Of a stretch of DNA of 64,000 nt, positions 26,384 through 40,900 are shown piece after piece. Origin of the DNA: Hetaerina americana (lineage: Eukaryota; Arthropoda; Insecta; Odonata; Calopterygidae); contig JAKTNV010000264.1 of NCBI GenBank assembly GCA_022747635.1, positions 186,001-250,000 of the forward strand, in the 5' to 3' direction. Positions within the stretch are counted from its first letter, which is position 1, and each line of letters begins with the position of its first letter. The notes under the pieces were generated by a model. It saw only the letters and a program-made list of their open reading frames with translations. It was not told the DNA's origin and did no database searches. A program made the position numbers and the translations under genes.

Positions 26384-28507
26384 TTATTTCATTTTTAGAA
26401 ATTTTAATTTTTCACATTTTTCCATGAAAAGTGCCAATAACCCCCCCTTTGGGTTCTAGGTGAAAATCTCCTCGACACGAATCAAACAAAAATGTTTCCA
26501 TGGTGTGTATTGTTGTTCATTTTCTTCAAATAAACAAAACAAAACCCAGAATAAATCATTAAAGACCAGAAATGAGCATAAAAGATGCCTCAGCGCAAGT
26601 GTTAATGTTAGTAAAAGAACCCAAATTTCCAAAAATATTGCGAAAAACAACAATCTTCCGTTATAGAGTGAATGTTTGAGGTGTATAGAAGGCATTTATT
26701 TCATTTTTAGAAATTTTAATTTTTCACATTTTTCCATGAAAAGTGCCAATACCCCCCCCATTGGGTTCTAGGTGAAAATCTCACTCGACACGAATCAAAC
26801 AAAAATGTTTCCATGGTGTGTATTGTTGTTAATTTTCATCAAATAAACAAAATAAAACCCAGAACAAATCATTAAAGGCAAGAAATGAGCATAAAAGATC
26901 CCTAAGCGCAAGTGTTAATGTTAGTAAAAGAGCCCAAATTTCCAAAAATATTGCGAAAAACAACAATCTTCCATTATAGAGTGAATGTTTAGGGTGTATA
27001 GAAGGCATTTATTTCATTTTTAGAAATTTTAATTTTTCACATTTTTCCATGAAAAGTGCCAATACCCCCCCCTTTGGGTTCTAGGTGAAATTCTAACTCG
27101 ACACAAATCAAACAAAAATGTTTCCATGGTGTGTATTGTTATTCATTTTCATCAAATAAACAAATTAAAACCCAGAATAAATCATTAAAGACAAGAAATG
27201 AGCATAAAAGATGCCTAAGCGCAAGTGTTAATGTTAGTAAAAGAGCCCAAATTTCCAAAAATATTGCGAAAAACAACAATCTTCCATTATAGAGTGAATG
27301 TTTGAGGTGTATAGAAGGCATTTATTTCATTTTTAGAAATTTTAATTTTTCACATTTTTCCATGAAAAGTGCCAATACCCCCCCCTTTGGGTGTGTATTG
27401 TTGTTCATTTTCATCAAATAAACAAAACAAAACCCAGTATAAATCATTAAAGACAAGAAATGAGCATAAAAGATGCCTTATCGCAAGTGTTAATGTTAGT
27501 AAAAGAGCCCAAATTTCCAAAAATATTGCGAAAAATAACAATCTTCCATTATAGAGTGAATGTTTGAGGTGTATAGAAAGCATTTATTTCATTTTTAGAA
27601 ATTTTAATTTTTCACATTTTTCCATGAAAAGTGCCAATACCCCCCCCTTTGGGTTCTAGGTGAAAATCTCACTCTACACAAATCAAACAAAAATGTTTCC
27701 ATGGTGTGTATTGTTGTTCATTTTCATCAAATAAACAAAATAAAACCCAGAATAAATCATTAAAGACAAGAAAAGAGCATAAAAGATGCCTCAGCGCAAG
27801 TGTTAATATTAGTAAAAGAGCCCAAATTTCCAAAAATATTGCGAAAAACAACAATCTTACATTATAGAGTGAATGTTTGAGGTGTATAGAAGGCATTTAT
27901 TTCATTTTTAGAAATTTTAATTTTTCACATTTTTCCATGAAAAGTGCCAATACCCCCCCCTTTGGGTTCTAGGTGAAAATCTCACTCGACACGAATCAAA
28001 CAAAAATGTTTCCATGGTGTGTATTGTTGTTCATTTTCTTCAAATAAACAAAACAAAACCCAGAATAAACCATTAAAGACTAGAAATGAGCATTAAAGAT
28101 GCCTCAGCGCAAGTGTTAATGTTAGTAAAAGAACCCAAATTTCCAAAAATATTGCGAAAAACAACAATCTTCCATTATAGAGTGAATGTTTGAGGTGTAC
28201 AGAAGGCATTTATTTCATTTTTAGAAATTTAATTTTTCACATTTTTCCATGAAAAGTGCCAATACCCCCCCTGAAAATCACACTCGACACGAATCAAACA
28301 AAAATGTTTCCATGGTGTGTATTGTTGTTCATTTTCTTCAAATAAATAAAATAAAACCCAGAATAAATCATTAAAGACAAGAAATGAGCATAAAAGATGC
28401 CTAAGCGCAAGTGTTAATGTTAGTAAAAGAGCCCAAATTTCCAAAAATATTGCGAAAAACAACAATCTTCCATTATAGAGTGAATGTTTGAGGTGTATAG
28501 AAGGCAT
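25790..28507 (+). repeat. 9-monomer unit, copy 1 (2718 bp)
   Basis: The order is i d L L L e L L g. The next 2718 bp (28508-31225) repeat it with an exactly constant offset of 2718 bp, meaning no net indel over nine monomers. The third copy is at 35208-37925. Shared private changes include ctcctcgac (a two-base loss), ccccccccattggg and aaaggcaag. The final class g monomer here lacks the ttaatattgg marker present in copies 2 and 3. Confidence 0.92.
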
Positions 28508-31225
28508 TTATTTCATTTTTAGAAATTTTAATTTTTCACATTTTTCCATGAAAATTGCCACTTGGGTTCTAGGTGAAAATCTCACTCGACACGAATCAAA
28601 CAAAAATGTTTCCATGTTGTGTATTGTTGTTCATTTTCTTCAAATAAACAAAATAAAACCCAGAATAAATCATTAAAGACAAGAAATGAGCATAAAAGAT
28701 GCCTCAGCGCAAGTGTTAATGTTAGTAAAAGAGCCCAAATTTCCAAAAATATTGCGAAAAACAACAATCTTCCATTATAGAGTGAATGTTTAGGGTGTAT
28801 AGAAGGCATTTATTTCATTTTTAGAAATTTTAATTTTTCACATTTTTCCATGAAAAGTTCTTAGTTGAAAATCTCACTCGACACGAATCAAACAAAAATG
28901 TTTCCATGGTGTGTATTGTTGTTCATTTTCTTCAAATAAACAAAATAAAACCCAGAATAAATCATTTAAGACAAGAAATGAGCATAAAAGATGCCTCAGC
29001 GCAAGTGTTAATGTTAGTAAAAGAGCCCAAATTTCCAAAAATATTGCGAAAAACAACAATCTTCCATTATAGAGTGAATGTTTGAGGTGTATAGAAGGCA
29101 TTTATTTCATTTTTAGAAATTTTAATTTTTCACAATTTTCCATGAAAAGTGCCAATAACCCCCCCTTTGGGTTCTAGGTGAAAATCTCCTCGACACGAAT
29201 CAAACAAAAATGTTTCCATGGTGTGTATTGTTGTTCATTTTCTTCAAATAAACAAAACAAAACCCAGAATAAATCATTAAAGACCAGAAATGAGCATAAA
29301 AGATGCCTCAGCGCAAGTGTTAATGTTAGTAAAAGAACCCAAATTTCCAAAAATATTGCGAAAAACAACAATCTTCCGTTATAGAGTGAATGTTTGAGGT
29401 GTATAGAAGGCATTTATTTCATTTTTAGAAATTTTAATTTTTCACATTTTTCCATGAAAAGTGCCAATACCCCCCCCATTGGGTTCTAGGTGAAAATCTC
29501 ACTCGACACGAATCAAACAAAAATGTTTCCATGGTGTGTATTGTTGTTAATTTTCATCAAATAAACAAAATAAAACCCAGAACAAATCATTAAAGGCAAG
29601 AAATGAGCATAAAAGATCCCTAAGCGCAAGTGTTAATGTTAGTAAAAGAGCCCAAATTTCCAAAAATATTGCGAAAAACAACAATCTTCCATTATAGAGT
29701 GAATGTTTAGGGTGTATAGAAGGCATTTATTTCATTTTTAGAAATTTTAATTTTTCACATTTTTCCATGAAAAGTGCCAATACCCCCCCCTTTGGGTTCT
29801 AGGTGAAATTCTAACTCGACACAAATCAAACAAAAATGTTTCCATGGTGTGTATTGTTATTCATTTTCATCAAATAAACAAATTAAAACCCAGAATAAAT
29901 CATTAAAGACAAGAAATGAGCATAAAAGATGCCTAAGCGCAAGTGTTAATGTTAGTAAAAGAGCCCAAATTTCCAAAAATATTGCGAAAAACAACAATCT
30001 TCCATTATAGAGTGAATGTTTGAGGTGTATAGAAGGCATTTATTTCATTTTTAGAAATTTTAATTTTTCACATTTTTCCATGAAAAGTGCCAATACCCCC
30101 CCCTTTGGGTGTGTATTGTTGTTCATTTTCATCAAATAAACAAAACAAAACCCAGTATAAATCATTAAAGACAAGAAATGAGCATAAAAGATGCCTTATC
30201 GCAAGTGTTAATGTTAGTAAAAGAGCCCAAATTTCCAAAAATATTGCGAAAAATAACAATCTTCCATTATAGAGTGAATGTTTGAGGTGTATAGAAAGCA
30301 TTTATTTCATTTTTAGAAATTTTAATTTTTCACATTTTTCCATGAAAAGTGCCAATACCCCCCCCTTTGGGTTCTAGGTGAAAATCTCACTCTACACAAA
30401 TCAAACAAAAATGTTTCCATGGTGTGTATTGTTGTTCATTTTCATCAAATAAACAAAATAAAACCCAGAATAAATCATTAAAGACAAGAAATGAGCATAA
30501 AAGATGCCTCAGCGCAAGTGTTAATATTAGTAAAAGAGCCCAAATTTCCAAAAATATTGCGAAAAACAACAATCTTACATTATAGAGTGAATGTTTGAGG
30601 TGTATAGAAGGCATTTATTTCATTTTTAGAAATTTTAATTTTTCACATTTTTCCATGAAAAGTGCCAATACCCCCCCCTTTGGGTTCTAGGTGAAAATCT
30701 CACTCGACACGAATCAAACAAAAATGTTTCCATGGTGTGTATTGTTGTTCATTTTCTTCAAATAAACAAAACAAAACCCAGAATAAACCATTAAAGACTA
30801 GAAATGAGCATTAAAGATGCCTCAGCGCAAGTGTTAATGTTAGTAAAAGAACCCAAATTTCCAAAAATATTGCGAAAAACAACAATCTTCCATTATAGAG
30901 TGAATGTTTGAGGTGTACAGAAGGCATTTATTTCATTTTTAGAAATTTAATTTTTCACATTTTTCCATGAAAAGTGCCAATACCCCCCCTGAAAATCACA
31001 CTCGACACGAATCAAACAAAAATGTTTCCATGGTGTGTATTGTTGTTCATTTTCTTCAAATAAATAAAATAAAACCCAGAATAAATCATTAAAGACAAGA
31101 AATGAGCATAAAAGATGCCTCAGCGCAAGTGTTAATATTGGTAAAAGAGCCCAAATTTCCAAAAATATTGCGAAAAACAACAATCTTGCATTATAGAGTG
31201 AATGTTTGAGGTGTATAGAAGGCAT
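28508..31225 (+). repeat. 9-monomer unit, copy 2 (2718 bp)
   Basis: This is a tandem copy of the preceding unit, i d L L L e L L g. Its closing class g monomer reads cttgcattatag and ttaatattgg and matches 37628-37925 (offset 6700 bp) better than 28210-28507. Confidence 0.92.
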
Positions 31226-31538
31226 TTATTTCATTTTTAGAAATTTTAATTTTTTACATTTTTCCATGAAAAGTGCGAATACCCCCCCCTTTGGGTTCTA
31301 GGTGAAAATATCACTCGACACGAATCAAACAAAAATGTTTCCATGGTGTGTATTGTTGTTCATTTTCATCAAATAAACAAAATAAAACCCAGAATAAATC
31401 ATTAAAGACAAGAAATGAGCATAAAAGATGCCTCAGCGCGAGTGTAAATGTTAGTAAAAGAGCCCAAATTTCCAAAAATATTGCGAAAAACAACAATCTT
31501 CCAATATAGAGTGAATGTTTGAGGTGTATAGAAGGCAT
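31226..31538 (+). repeat. Single joining full-length monomer
   Basis: It begins like the monomer that normally follows class g (gtgcgaatac, gaaaatatcac) but is followed directly by the first L monomer of the 14-monomer HOR, where a class d monomer would be expected. It therefore marks an unequal-exchange junction between the 9-monomer unit and the second 21-monomer copy. Private changes are gagtgtaaatg and ccaatatagag. Confidence 0.75.
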
Positions 31539-34500
31539 TTATTTCATTTTTAGAAATTTTAATTTTTCACATTTTTCCATGAAAAGTGCCAATACCCCCC
31601 CCTTTGGGTTCTAGGTGAAAATCTCACTCGACACGAATCAAACAAAAATGTTTCCATGGTGTGTATTGTTGTTCATTTTCATCAAATAAACAAAATAAAA
31701 CCCAGAATAAATCATTAAAGACAAGAAATGAGCATAAAAGATCCCTCAGCGCAAGTGTTAATGTTAGTAAAAGATCCCAAATTTCCAAAAATATTGCGAA
31801 AAACAACAATCTTCCATTATAGAGTGAATGTTTAGGGTGTATAGAAGGCATTTATTTCATTTTTAGAAATTTTAATTTTTCACATTTTTCCATGAAAAGT
31901 GCCAATACCCCCCCTTTTGGGTTCTAGGTGAAAATCTCACTCGACAGGAATCAAACAAAAATGTTTCCATGGTGTGTATTGTTGTTCATTTTCTTCAAAT
32001 AAACAAAACAAAACCCAGAATAAATCATTAAAGACCAGAAATGAGCATAAAAGATGCCTCAGCGCAAGTGTTAATGTTAGTAAAAGAACCCAAATTTCCA
32101 AAAATATTGCGAAAAAAAAAAATCTTCCATTATAGAGTGAATGTTTGAGGTGTATAGAAGGCATTTATTTCATTTTTAGAAATTTTAATTTTTCACATTT
32201 TTCCATGAAAAGTGCCAATACCCCCCCCTTTGGGTTCTAGGTGAAAATCTCACTCGACACGAATCAAACAAAAATGTTTCCATGGTGTGTATTGTTGTTA
32301 ATTTTCATCAAATAAACAAAATAAAACCCAGAACAAATCATTAAAGACAAGAAATGAGCATAAAAGATCCCTAAGCGCAAGTGTTAATGTTAGTAAAAGA
32401 GCCCAAATTTCCAAAAATATTGCGAAAAACAACAATCTTCCATTATAGAGTGAATGTTAAGGTGTATAGAAGGCATTTATTTCATTTTTAGAAATTTTAA
32501 TTTTTCACATTTTTCCATGAAAAGTGCCAATACCCCCCCCTTTGGGTTCTAGGTGAAATTCTAACTCGACACAAATCAAACAAAAATGTTTCCATGGTGT
32601 GTATTGTTATTCATTTTCATCAAATAAACAAATTAAAACCCAGAATAAATCATTAAAGACAAGAAATGAGCATAAAAGATGCCTAAGCGCAAGTGTTAAT
32701 GTTAGTAAAAGAGCCCAAATTTCCAAAAATATTGCGAAAAACAACAATCTTCCATTATAGAGTGAATGTTTGAGGTGTATAGAAGGCATTTATTTCATTT
32801 TTAGAAATTTTAATTTTTCACATTTTTCCATGAAAAGTGCCAATACCCCCCCCTTTGGGTGTGTATTGTTGTTCATTTTCATCAAATAAACAAAACAAAA
32901 CCCAGTATAAATCATTAAAGACAAGAAATGAGCATAAAAGATGCCTTATCGCAAGTGTTAATGTTAGTAAAAGAGCCCAAATTTCCAAAAATATTGCGAA
33001 AAATAACAATCTTCCATTATAGAGTGAATGTTTGAGGTGTATAGAAAGCCTTTATTTATTTCATTTTTAGAAATTTTAATTTTTCACATTTTTCCATGAA
33101 AAGTGCCAATACCCCCCCTTTGGGTTCTAGGTGAAAATCTTACTCTACACAAATCAAACAAAAATGTTTCCATGGTGTGTATTGTTGTTCATTTTCATCA
33201 AATAAACAAAATAAAACCCAGAATAAATCATTAAAGACAAGAAATGAGCATAAAAGATGCCTCAGCGCAAGTGTTAATATTAGTAAAAGAGCCCAAATTT
33301 CCAAAAATATTGCGAAAAACAACAATCTTACATTATAGAGTGAATGTTTGAGGTGTATAGAAGGCATTTATTTCATTTTTAGAAATTTTAATTTTTCACA
33401 TTTTTCCATGAAAAGTGCCAATACCCCCCCCTTTGGGTTCTAGGTGAAAATCTCACTCGACACGAAATGTTTCTATGGTGTGTATTGTTATTCATTTTCT
33501 TCAAATAAACAAAACAAAACCCAGAATAAACCATTAAAGACTAGAAATGAGCATTAAAGATGCCTCAGCGCAAGTGTTAATGTTAGTAAAAGAACCCAAA
33601 TTTCCAAGAATATTGCGAAAAACAACAATCTTCCATTATAGAGTGAATGTTTGAGGTGTACAGAAGGCATTTATTTCATTTTAGAAATTTAATTTTTCAC
33701 ATTTTTCCATGAAAAGTGCCAATACCCCCCCTGAAAATCTCACTCGACACGAATCAAACAAAAATGTTTCCATGGTGTGTATTGTTGTTCATTTTCTTCA
33801 AATAAACAAAATAAAACCCAGAATAAATCATTAAAGACAAGAAATGAGCATAAAAGATGCCTCAGCGCAAGTGTTAATATTGGTAAAAGAGCCCAAATTT
33901 CCAAAAATATTGCGAAAAACAACAATCTTCCATTATAGAGTGAATGTTTTAGGTGTATAGAAGGCATTTATTTCATTTTTAGAAATTTTAATTTTTTACA
34001 TTTTTCCATGAAAAGTGCGAATACCCCCCCCTTTGGGTTCTAGGTGAAAATATCACTCGACACGAATCAAACAAAAATGGTTCCATGGTGTGTATTGTTG
34101 TTCATTTTCATCAAATAAACAAAATAAAACCCAGAATAAATCATTAAAGACAAGAAATGAGCATAAAAAATGCCTCAGCGCGAGTGTTAATGTTAGTAAA
34201 AGAGCCCAAATTTCCAAAAATATTGCGAAAAACAACAGTCTTCCATTATAGAGTGAATGTTTGAGGTGTATAGAAGGCATTTATTTCATTTTTAGAAATT
34301 TTAATTTTTCACATTTTTCCATGAAAAGTGCCCTTTTGCTTCTAGGTGAATTTCTCACTCGACACGAATCAAACAAAAATGTTTCCATGGTGTGTATTGT
34401 TGTTCATTTTCATCAAATAAACAAAATAAAACCCAGAATAAATCATTAAAGACAAGAAATGAGCATAAATGATGCCTCAGCGCGAATGTTAATGTTAGTA

Positions 34501-37500
34501 AAAGAGCCCAAATTTCCAAAAATATTGCGAAAAACAACAATCTTCCATTATAGAGTGAATGTTTGAGGTGTATAGAAGGCATTTATTTCATTTTTAGAAA
34601 TTTTAATTTTTCACATTTTTCCATGAAAAGTGCCAATACCCCCCCTTTGGGTTCTAGGTGAAAATCTCACTCCACCCGAATCAAACAAAAATGTTTCCAT
34701 GGTGTGTATTGTTTTTCATTTTCATCAAATAAACAAAATAAAACCGAGAATAAATCATTAAAGACAAGAAATGAGCATAAAAGATGCCTTAGCGCAAGTG
34801 TTAATGTTAGTAAAAGAGCCCAAATTTCCAAAAATATTGCGAAAAAACACAATCTTCCATTATAGAGTGAATGTTTGAGGTGTATAGAAGGCATTTATTT
34901 CATTTTTAGAAATTTTAATTTTTCACATTTTTCCATGAAAAGTGCCAATACCCCCCCCTTTGGGTTCTAGGTGAAAATCTCACTCGACACGAATCAAACA
35001 AAAATGTTTCCATGGTGTGTATTGTTGTTCATTTTCATCAAATAAACAAAATAAAACCCAGAATAAATCATTAAAGACAAGAAATGAGCATAAAAGATTC
35101 CTCAGCGCGAGTGTTAATGTTAGTAAAAGAGCCCAAATTTCCAAAAATATTGCGAAAAACAACAATCTTCCATTATAGAGTGAATGTTTGAGGTGTATAG
35201 AAGGCATTTATTTCATTTTTAGAAATTTTAATTTTTCACATTTTTCCATGAAAATTGCCACTTGGGTTCTAGGTGAAAATCTCACTCGACACGAATCAAA
35301 CAAAAATGTTTCCATGTTGTGTATTGTTGTTCATTTTCTTCAAATAAACAAAATAAAACCCAGAATAAATCATTAAAGACAAGAAATGAGCATAAAAGAT
35401 GCCTCAGCGCAAGTGTTAATGTTAGTAAAAGAGCCCAAATTTCCAAAAATATTGCGAAAAACAACAATCTTCCATTATAGAGTGAATGTTTAGGGTGTAT
35501 AGAAGGCATTTATTTCATTTTTAGAAATTTTAATTTTTCACATTTTTCCATGAAAAGTTCTTAGTTGAAAATCTCACTCGACACGAATCAAACAAAAATG
35601 TTTCCATGGTGTGTATTGTTGTTCATTTTCTTCAAATAAACAAAATAAAACCCAGAATAAATCATTAAAGACAAGAAATGAGCATAAAAGATGCCTCAGC
35701 GCAAGTGTTAATGTTAGTAAAAGAGCCCAAATTTCCAAAAATATTGCGAAAAACAACAATCTTCCATTATAGAGTGAATGTTTGAGGTGTATAGAAGGCA
35801 TTTATTTCATTTTTAGAAATTTTAATTTTTCACATTTTTCCATGAAAAGTGCCAATAACCCCCCCTTTGGGTTCTAGGTGAAAATCTCCTCGACACGAAT
35901 CAAACAAAAATGTTTCCATGGTGTGTATTGTTGTTCATTTTCTTCAAATAAACAAAACAAAACCCAGAATAAATCATTAAAGACCAGAAATGAGCATAAA
36001 AGATGCCTCAGCGCAAGTGTTAATGTTAGTAAAAGAACCCAAATTTCCAAAAATATTGCGAAAAACAACAATCTTCCGTTATAGAGTGAATGTTTGAGGT
36101 GTTTAGAAGGCATTTATTTCATTTTTAGAAATTTTAATTTTTCACATTTTTCCATGAAAAGTGCCAATACCCCCCCCATTGGGTTCTAGGTGAAAATCTC
36201 ACTCGACACGAATCAAACAAAAATGTTTCCATGGTGTGTATTGTTGTTAATTTTCATCAAATAAACAAAATAAAACCCAGAACAAATCATTAAAGGCAAG
36301 AAATGAGCATAAAAGATCCCTAAGCGCAAGTGTTAATGTTAGTTAAAGAGCCCAAATTTCCAAAAATATTGCGAAAAACAACAATCTTCCATTATAGAGT
36401 GAATGTTTAGGGTGTATAGAAGGCATTTATTTCATTTTTAGAAATTTTAATTTTTCACATTTTTCCATGAAAAGTGCCAATACCCCCCCCTTTGGGTTCT
36501 AGGTGAAATTCTAACTCGACACAAATCAAACAAAAATGTTTCCATGGTGTGTATTGTTATTCATTTTCATCAAATAAACAAATTAAAACCCAGAATAAAT
36601 CATTAAAGACAAGAAATGAGCATAAAAGATGCCTAAGCGCAAGTGTTAATGTTAGTAAAAGAGCCCAAATTTCCAAAAATATTGCGAAAAACAACAATCT
36701 TCCATTATAGAGTGAATGTTTGAGGTGTATAGAAGGCATTTATTTCATTTTTAGAAATTTTAATTTTTCACATTTTTCCATGAAAAGTGCCAATACCCCC
36801 CCCTTTGGGTGTGTATTGTTGTTCATTTTCATCAAATAAACAAAACAAAACCCAGTATAAATCATTAAAGACAAGAAATGAGCATAAAAGATGCCTTATC
36901 GCAAGTGTTAATGTTAGTAAAAGAGCCCAAATTTCCAAAAATATTGCGAAAAATAACAATCTTCCATTATAGAGTGAATGTTTGAGGTGTATAGAAAGCA
37001 TTTATTTCATTTTTAGAAATTTTAATTTTTCACATTTTTCCATGAAAAGTGCCAATACCCCCCCCTTTGGGTTCTAGGTGAAAATCTCACTCTACACAAA
37101 TCAAACAAAAATGTTTCCATGGTGTGTATTGTTGTTCATTTTCATCAAATAAACAAAATAAAACCCAGAATAAATCATTAAAGACAAGAAATGAGCATAA
37201 AAGATGCCTCAGCGCAAGTGTTAATATTAGTAAAAGAGCCCAAATTTCCAAAAATATTGCGAAAAACAACAATCTTACATTATAGAGTGAATGTTTGAGG
37301 TGTATAGAAGGCATTTATTTCATTTTTAGAAATTTTAATTTTTCACATTTTTCCATGAAAAGTGCCAATACCCCCCCCTTTGGGTTCTAGGTGAAAATCT
37401 CACTCGACACGAATCAAACAAAAATGTTTCCATGGTGTGTATTGTTGTTCATTTTCTTCAAATAAACAAAACAAAACCCAGAATAAACCATTAAAGACTA

Positions 37501-37925
37501 GAAATGAGCATTAAAGATGCCTCAGCGCAAGTGTTAATGTTAGTAAAAGAACCCAAATTTCCAAAAATATTGCGAAAAACAACAATCTTCCATTATAGAG
37601 TGAATGTTTGAGGTGTACAGAAGGCATTTATTTCATTTTTAGAAATTTAATTTTTCACATTTTTCCATGAAAAGTGCCAATACCCCCCCTGAAAATCACA
37701 CTCGACACGAATCAAACAAAAATGTTTCCATGGTGTGTATTGTTGTTCATTTTCTTCAAATAAATAAAATAAAACCCAGAATAAATCATTAAAGACAAGA
37801 AATGAGCATAAAAGATGCCTCAGCGCAAGTGTTAATATTGGTAAAAGAGCCCAAATTTCCAAAAATATTGCGAAAAACAACAATCTTGCATTATAGAGTG
37901 AATGTTTGAGGTGTATAGAAGGCAT
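31539..37925 (+). repeat. 21-monomer segmental duplication, copy 2
   Basis: It starts with the complete 14-monomer HOR (31539-35801, L L L L e L f g L h L L i d) and continues with L L L e L L g. The part 35208-37925 is the third copy of the 9-monomer unit. One monomer start near 33051 is altered (aaagcctttatttattt), adding four bases relative to copy 1. Confidence 0.9.
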
Positions 37926-40900
37926 TTATTTCATTTTTAGAAATTTTAATTTTTTACATTTTTCCATGAAAAGTGCGAATACCCCCCCCTTTGGGTTCTA
38001 GGTGAAAATATCACTCGACACGAATCAAACAAAAATGTTTCCATGGTGTGTATTGTTGTTCATTTTCATCAAATAAACAAAATAAAACCCAGAATAAATC
38101 ATTAAAGACAAGAAATGAGCATAAAAAATGCCTCAGCGCGAGTGTAAATGTTAGTAAAAGAGCCCAAATTTCCAAAAATATTGCGAAAAACAACAGTCTT
38201 CCATTATAGAGTGAATGTTTGAGGTGTATAGAAGGCATTTATTTCATTTTTAGAAATTTTAATTTTTCACATTTTTCCATGAAAAGTGCCCTTTTGCTTC
38301 TAGGTGAAAATCTCACTCGACACGAATCAAACAAAAATGTTTCCATGGTGTGTATTGTTGTTCATTTTCATTAAATAAACAAAATAAAACCCTGAATAAA
38401 TCATTAAAGACAAGAAATGAGCATAAAAGATGCCTCAGCGCGAATGTTAATGTTAGTAAAAGAGCCCAAATTTCCAAAAATATTGCGAAAAACAACAATC
38501 TTCCATTATAGAGTGAATGTTTGAGGTGTATAGAAGGCATTTATTTCATTTTTAGAAATTTTAATTTTTCACATTTTTCCATGAAAAGTGCCAATACCCC
38601 CCTTTGGGTTCTAGGAGAAAATCTCACTCCACCCGAATCAAACAAAAATGTTTCCATGGTGTGTATTGTTGTTCATTTTCATCAAATAAACAAAATAAAA
38701 CCGAGAATAAATCATTAAAGACAAGAAATGAGCATAAAAGATGCCTTAGCGCAAGTGTTAATGTTAGTAAAAGAGCCCAAATTTCCAAAAATATTGCGAA
38801 AAATTACAATCTTTCATTATAGAGTGAATGTTTGAGGTGTATAGAAGGCATTTATTTCATTTTTAGAAATTTTAATATTTCACATTTTTCCATGAAAAGT
38901 GCCAATACCCCCCCCTTTGGGTTCTAGGTGAAAATCTCACTCGACACGAATCAAACAAAAATGTTTCCATGGTGTGTATTGTTGTTCATTTTCATCAAAT
39001 AAACAAAATAAAACCCAGAATAAATCATTAAAGACAAGAAATGAGCATAAAAGATGCCTCAGCGCGAGTGTTAATGTTAGTAAAAGAGCCCAAATTTCCA
39101 AAAATATTGCGAAAAACAACAATCTTCCATTATAGAGTGAATGTTTGAGGTGTATAGAAGGCATTTATTTCATTTTTAGAAATTTTAATTTTTCACATTT
39201 TTCCATGAAAAATGCCACTTGGGTTCTAGGTGAAAATCTCACTCGACACGAATCAAACAAAAATGTTTCCATGTTGTGTATTGTTGTTCATTTTCTTCAA
39301 ATAAACAAAATAAAACCCAGAATAAATCATTAAAGACAAGAAATGAGCATAAAAGATGCCTCTGCGCAAGTGTTAATGTTAGTAAAAGAGCCCAAATTTC
39401 CAAAAATATTGCGAAAAACAACAATCTTCCATTATAGAGTGAATGTTTAGGGTGTATAGAAGGCATTTATTTCATTTTTAGAAATTTTAATTTTTCACAT
39501 TTTTCCATGAAAAGTGCCAATACCCCCCCCTTTTGGGTTCTAGGTGAAAACCTCACTCGACGCGAATCAAACAAAAATGTTTCCATGGTGTGTATTGTTA
39601 TTCATTTTCTTCAAATAAACAAAATAAAACCCAGAATAAATCATTAAAGACAAGAAATGAGCATAAAAGATGCCTCAGCGCAAGTGTTAATGTTAGTAAA
39701 AGAACCCAAATTTCCAAAAATATTGCGAAAAACAACAATCTTCCATTATAGAGTGAATGTTTGAGGTGTATAGAAGGCATTTATTTCATTTTTAGAAATT
39801 TTAATTTTTCACATTTTTCCATGAAAAGTGCCAATACCCCCCCCTTTGGGTGTGTATTGTTGTTCATTTTCATCAAATAAACAAAACAAAACCCAGTATA
39901 AATCATTAAAGACAAGAAATGAGCATAAAAGATGCCTTATCGCAAGTGTTAATGTTAGTAAAAGAGCCCAAATTTCCAAAAATATTGCGAAAAATAACAA
40001 TCTTCCATTATAGAGTGAATGTTTGAGGTGTATAGAAAGCATTTATTTCATTTTTAGAAATTTTAATTTTTCACATTTTTCCATGAAAAGTGCCAATACC
40101 CCCCCCTTTGGGTTCTAGGTGAAAATCTCACTCTACACAAATCAAACAAAAATGTTTCCATGGTGTGTATTGTTGTTCATTTTCATCAAATAAACAAAAT
40201 AAAACCCAGAATAAATCATTAAAGACAAGAAATGAGCATAAAAGATGCCTCAGCGCAAGTGTTAATATTAGTAAAAGAGCCCAAATTTCCAAAAATATTG
40301 CGAAAAACAACAATCTTACATTATAGAGTGAATGTTTGAGGTGTATAGAAGGCATTTATTTCATTTTTAGAAATTTTAATTTTTCACATTTTTCCATGAA
40401 AAGTGCCAATACCCCCCCCTTTGGGTTCTAGGTGAAAATCTCACTCGACACGAATCAAACAAAAATGTTTCCATGGTGTGTATTGTTGTTCATTTTCTTC
40501 AAATAAACAAAACAAAACCCAGAATAAACCATTAAAGACTAGAAATGAGCATTAAAGATGCCTCAGCGCAAGTGTTAATGTTAGTAAAAGAACCCAAATT
40601 TCCAAAAATATTGCGAAAAACAACAATCTTCCATTATAGAGTGAATGTTTGAGGTGTACAGAAGGCATTTATTTCATTTTTAGAAATTTAATTTTTCACA
40701 TTTTTCCATGAAAAGTGCCAATACCCCCCCTGAAAATCACACTCGACACGAATCAAACAAAAATGTTTCCATGGTGTGTATTGTTGTTCATTTTCTTCAA
40801 ATAAATAAAATAAAACCCAGAATAAATCATTAAAGACAAGAAATGAGCATAAAAGATGCCTCAGCGCAAGTGTTAATATTGGTAAAAGAGCCCAAATTTC

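Larger units (their letters stand above)
22127..28507 (+). repeat. 21-monomer segmental duplication, copy 1
   Basis: Twenty-one consecutive monomers recur in the same order at 31539-37925, at an offset of 9412 bp at the left rising to 9418 bp at the right (30 monomers). The offset changes by four at about 33050, where tttatttattt is expanded. The two copies share many private variants, so the duplication is recent relative to the class-defining deletions. Confidence 0.9.
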
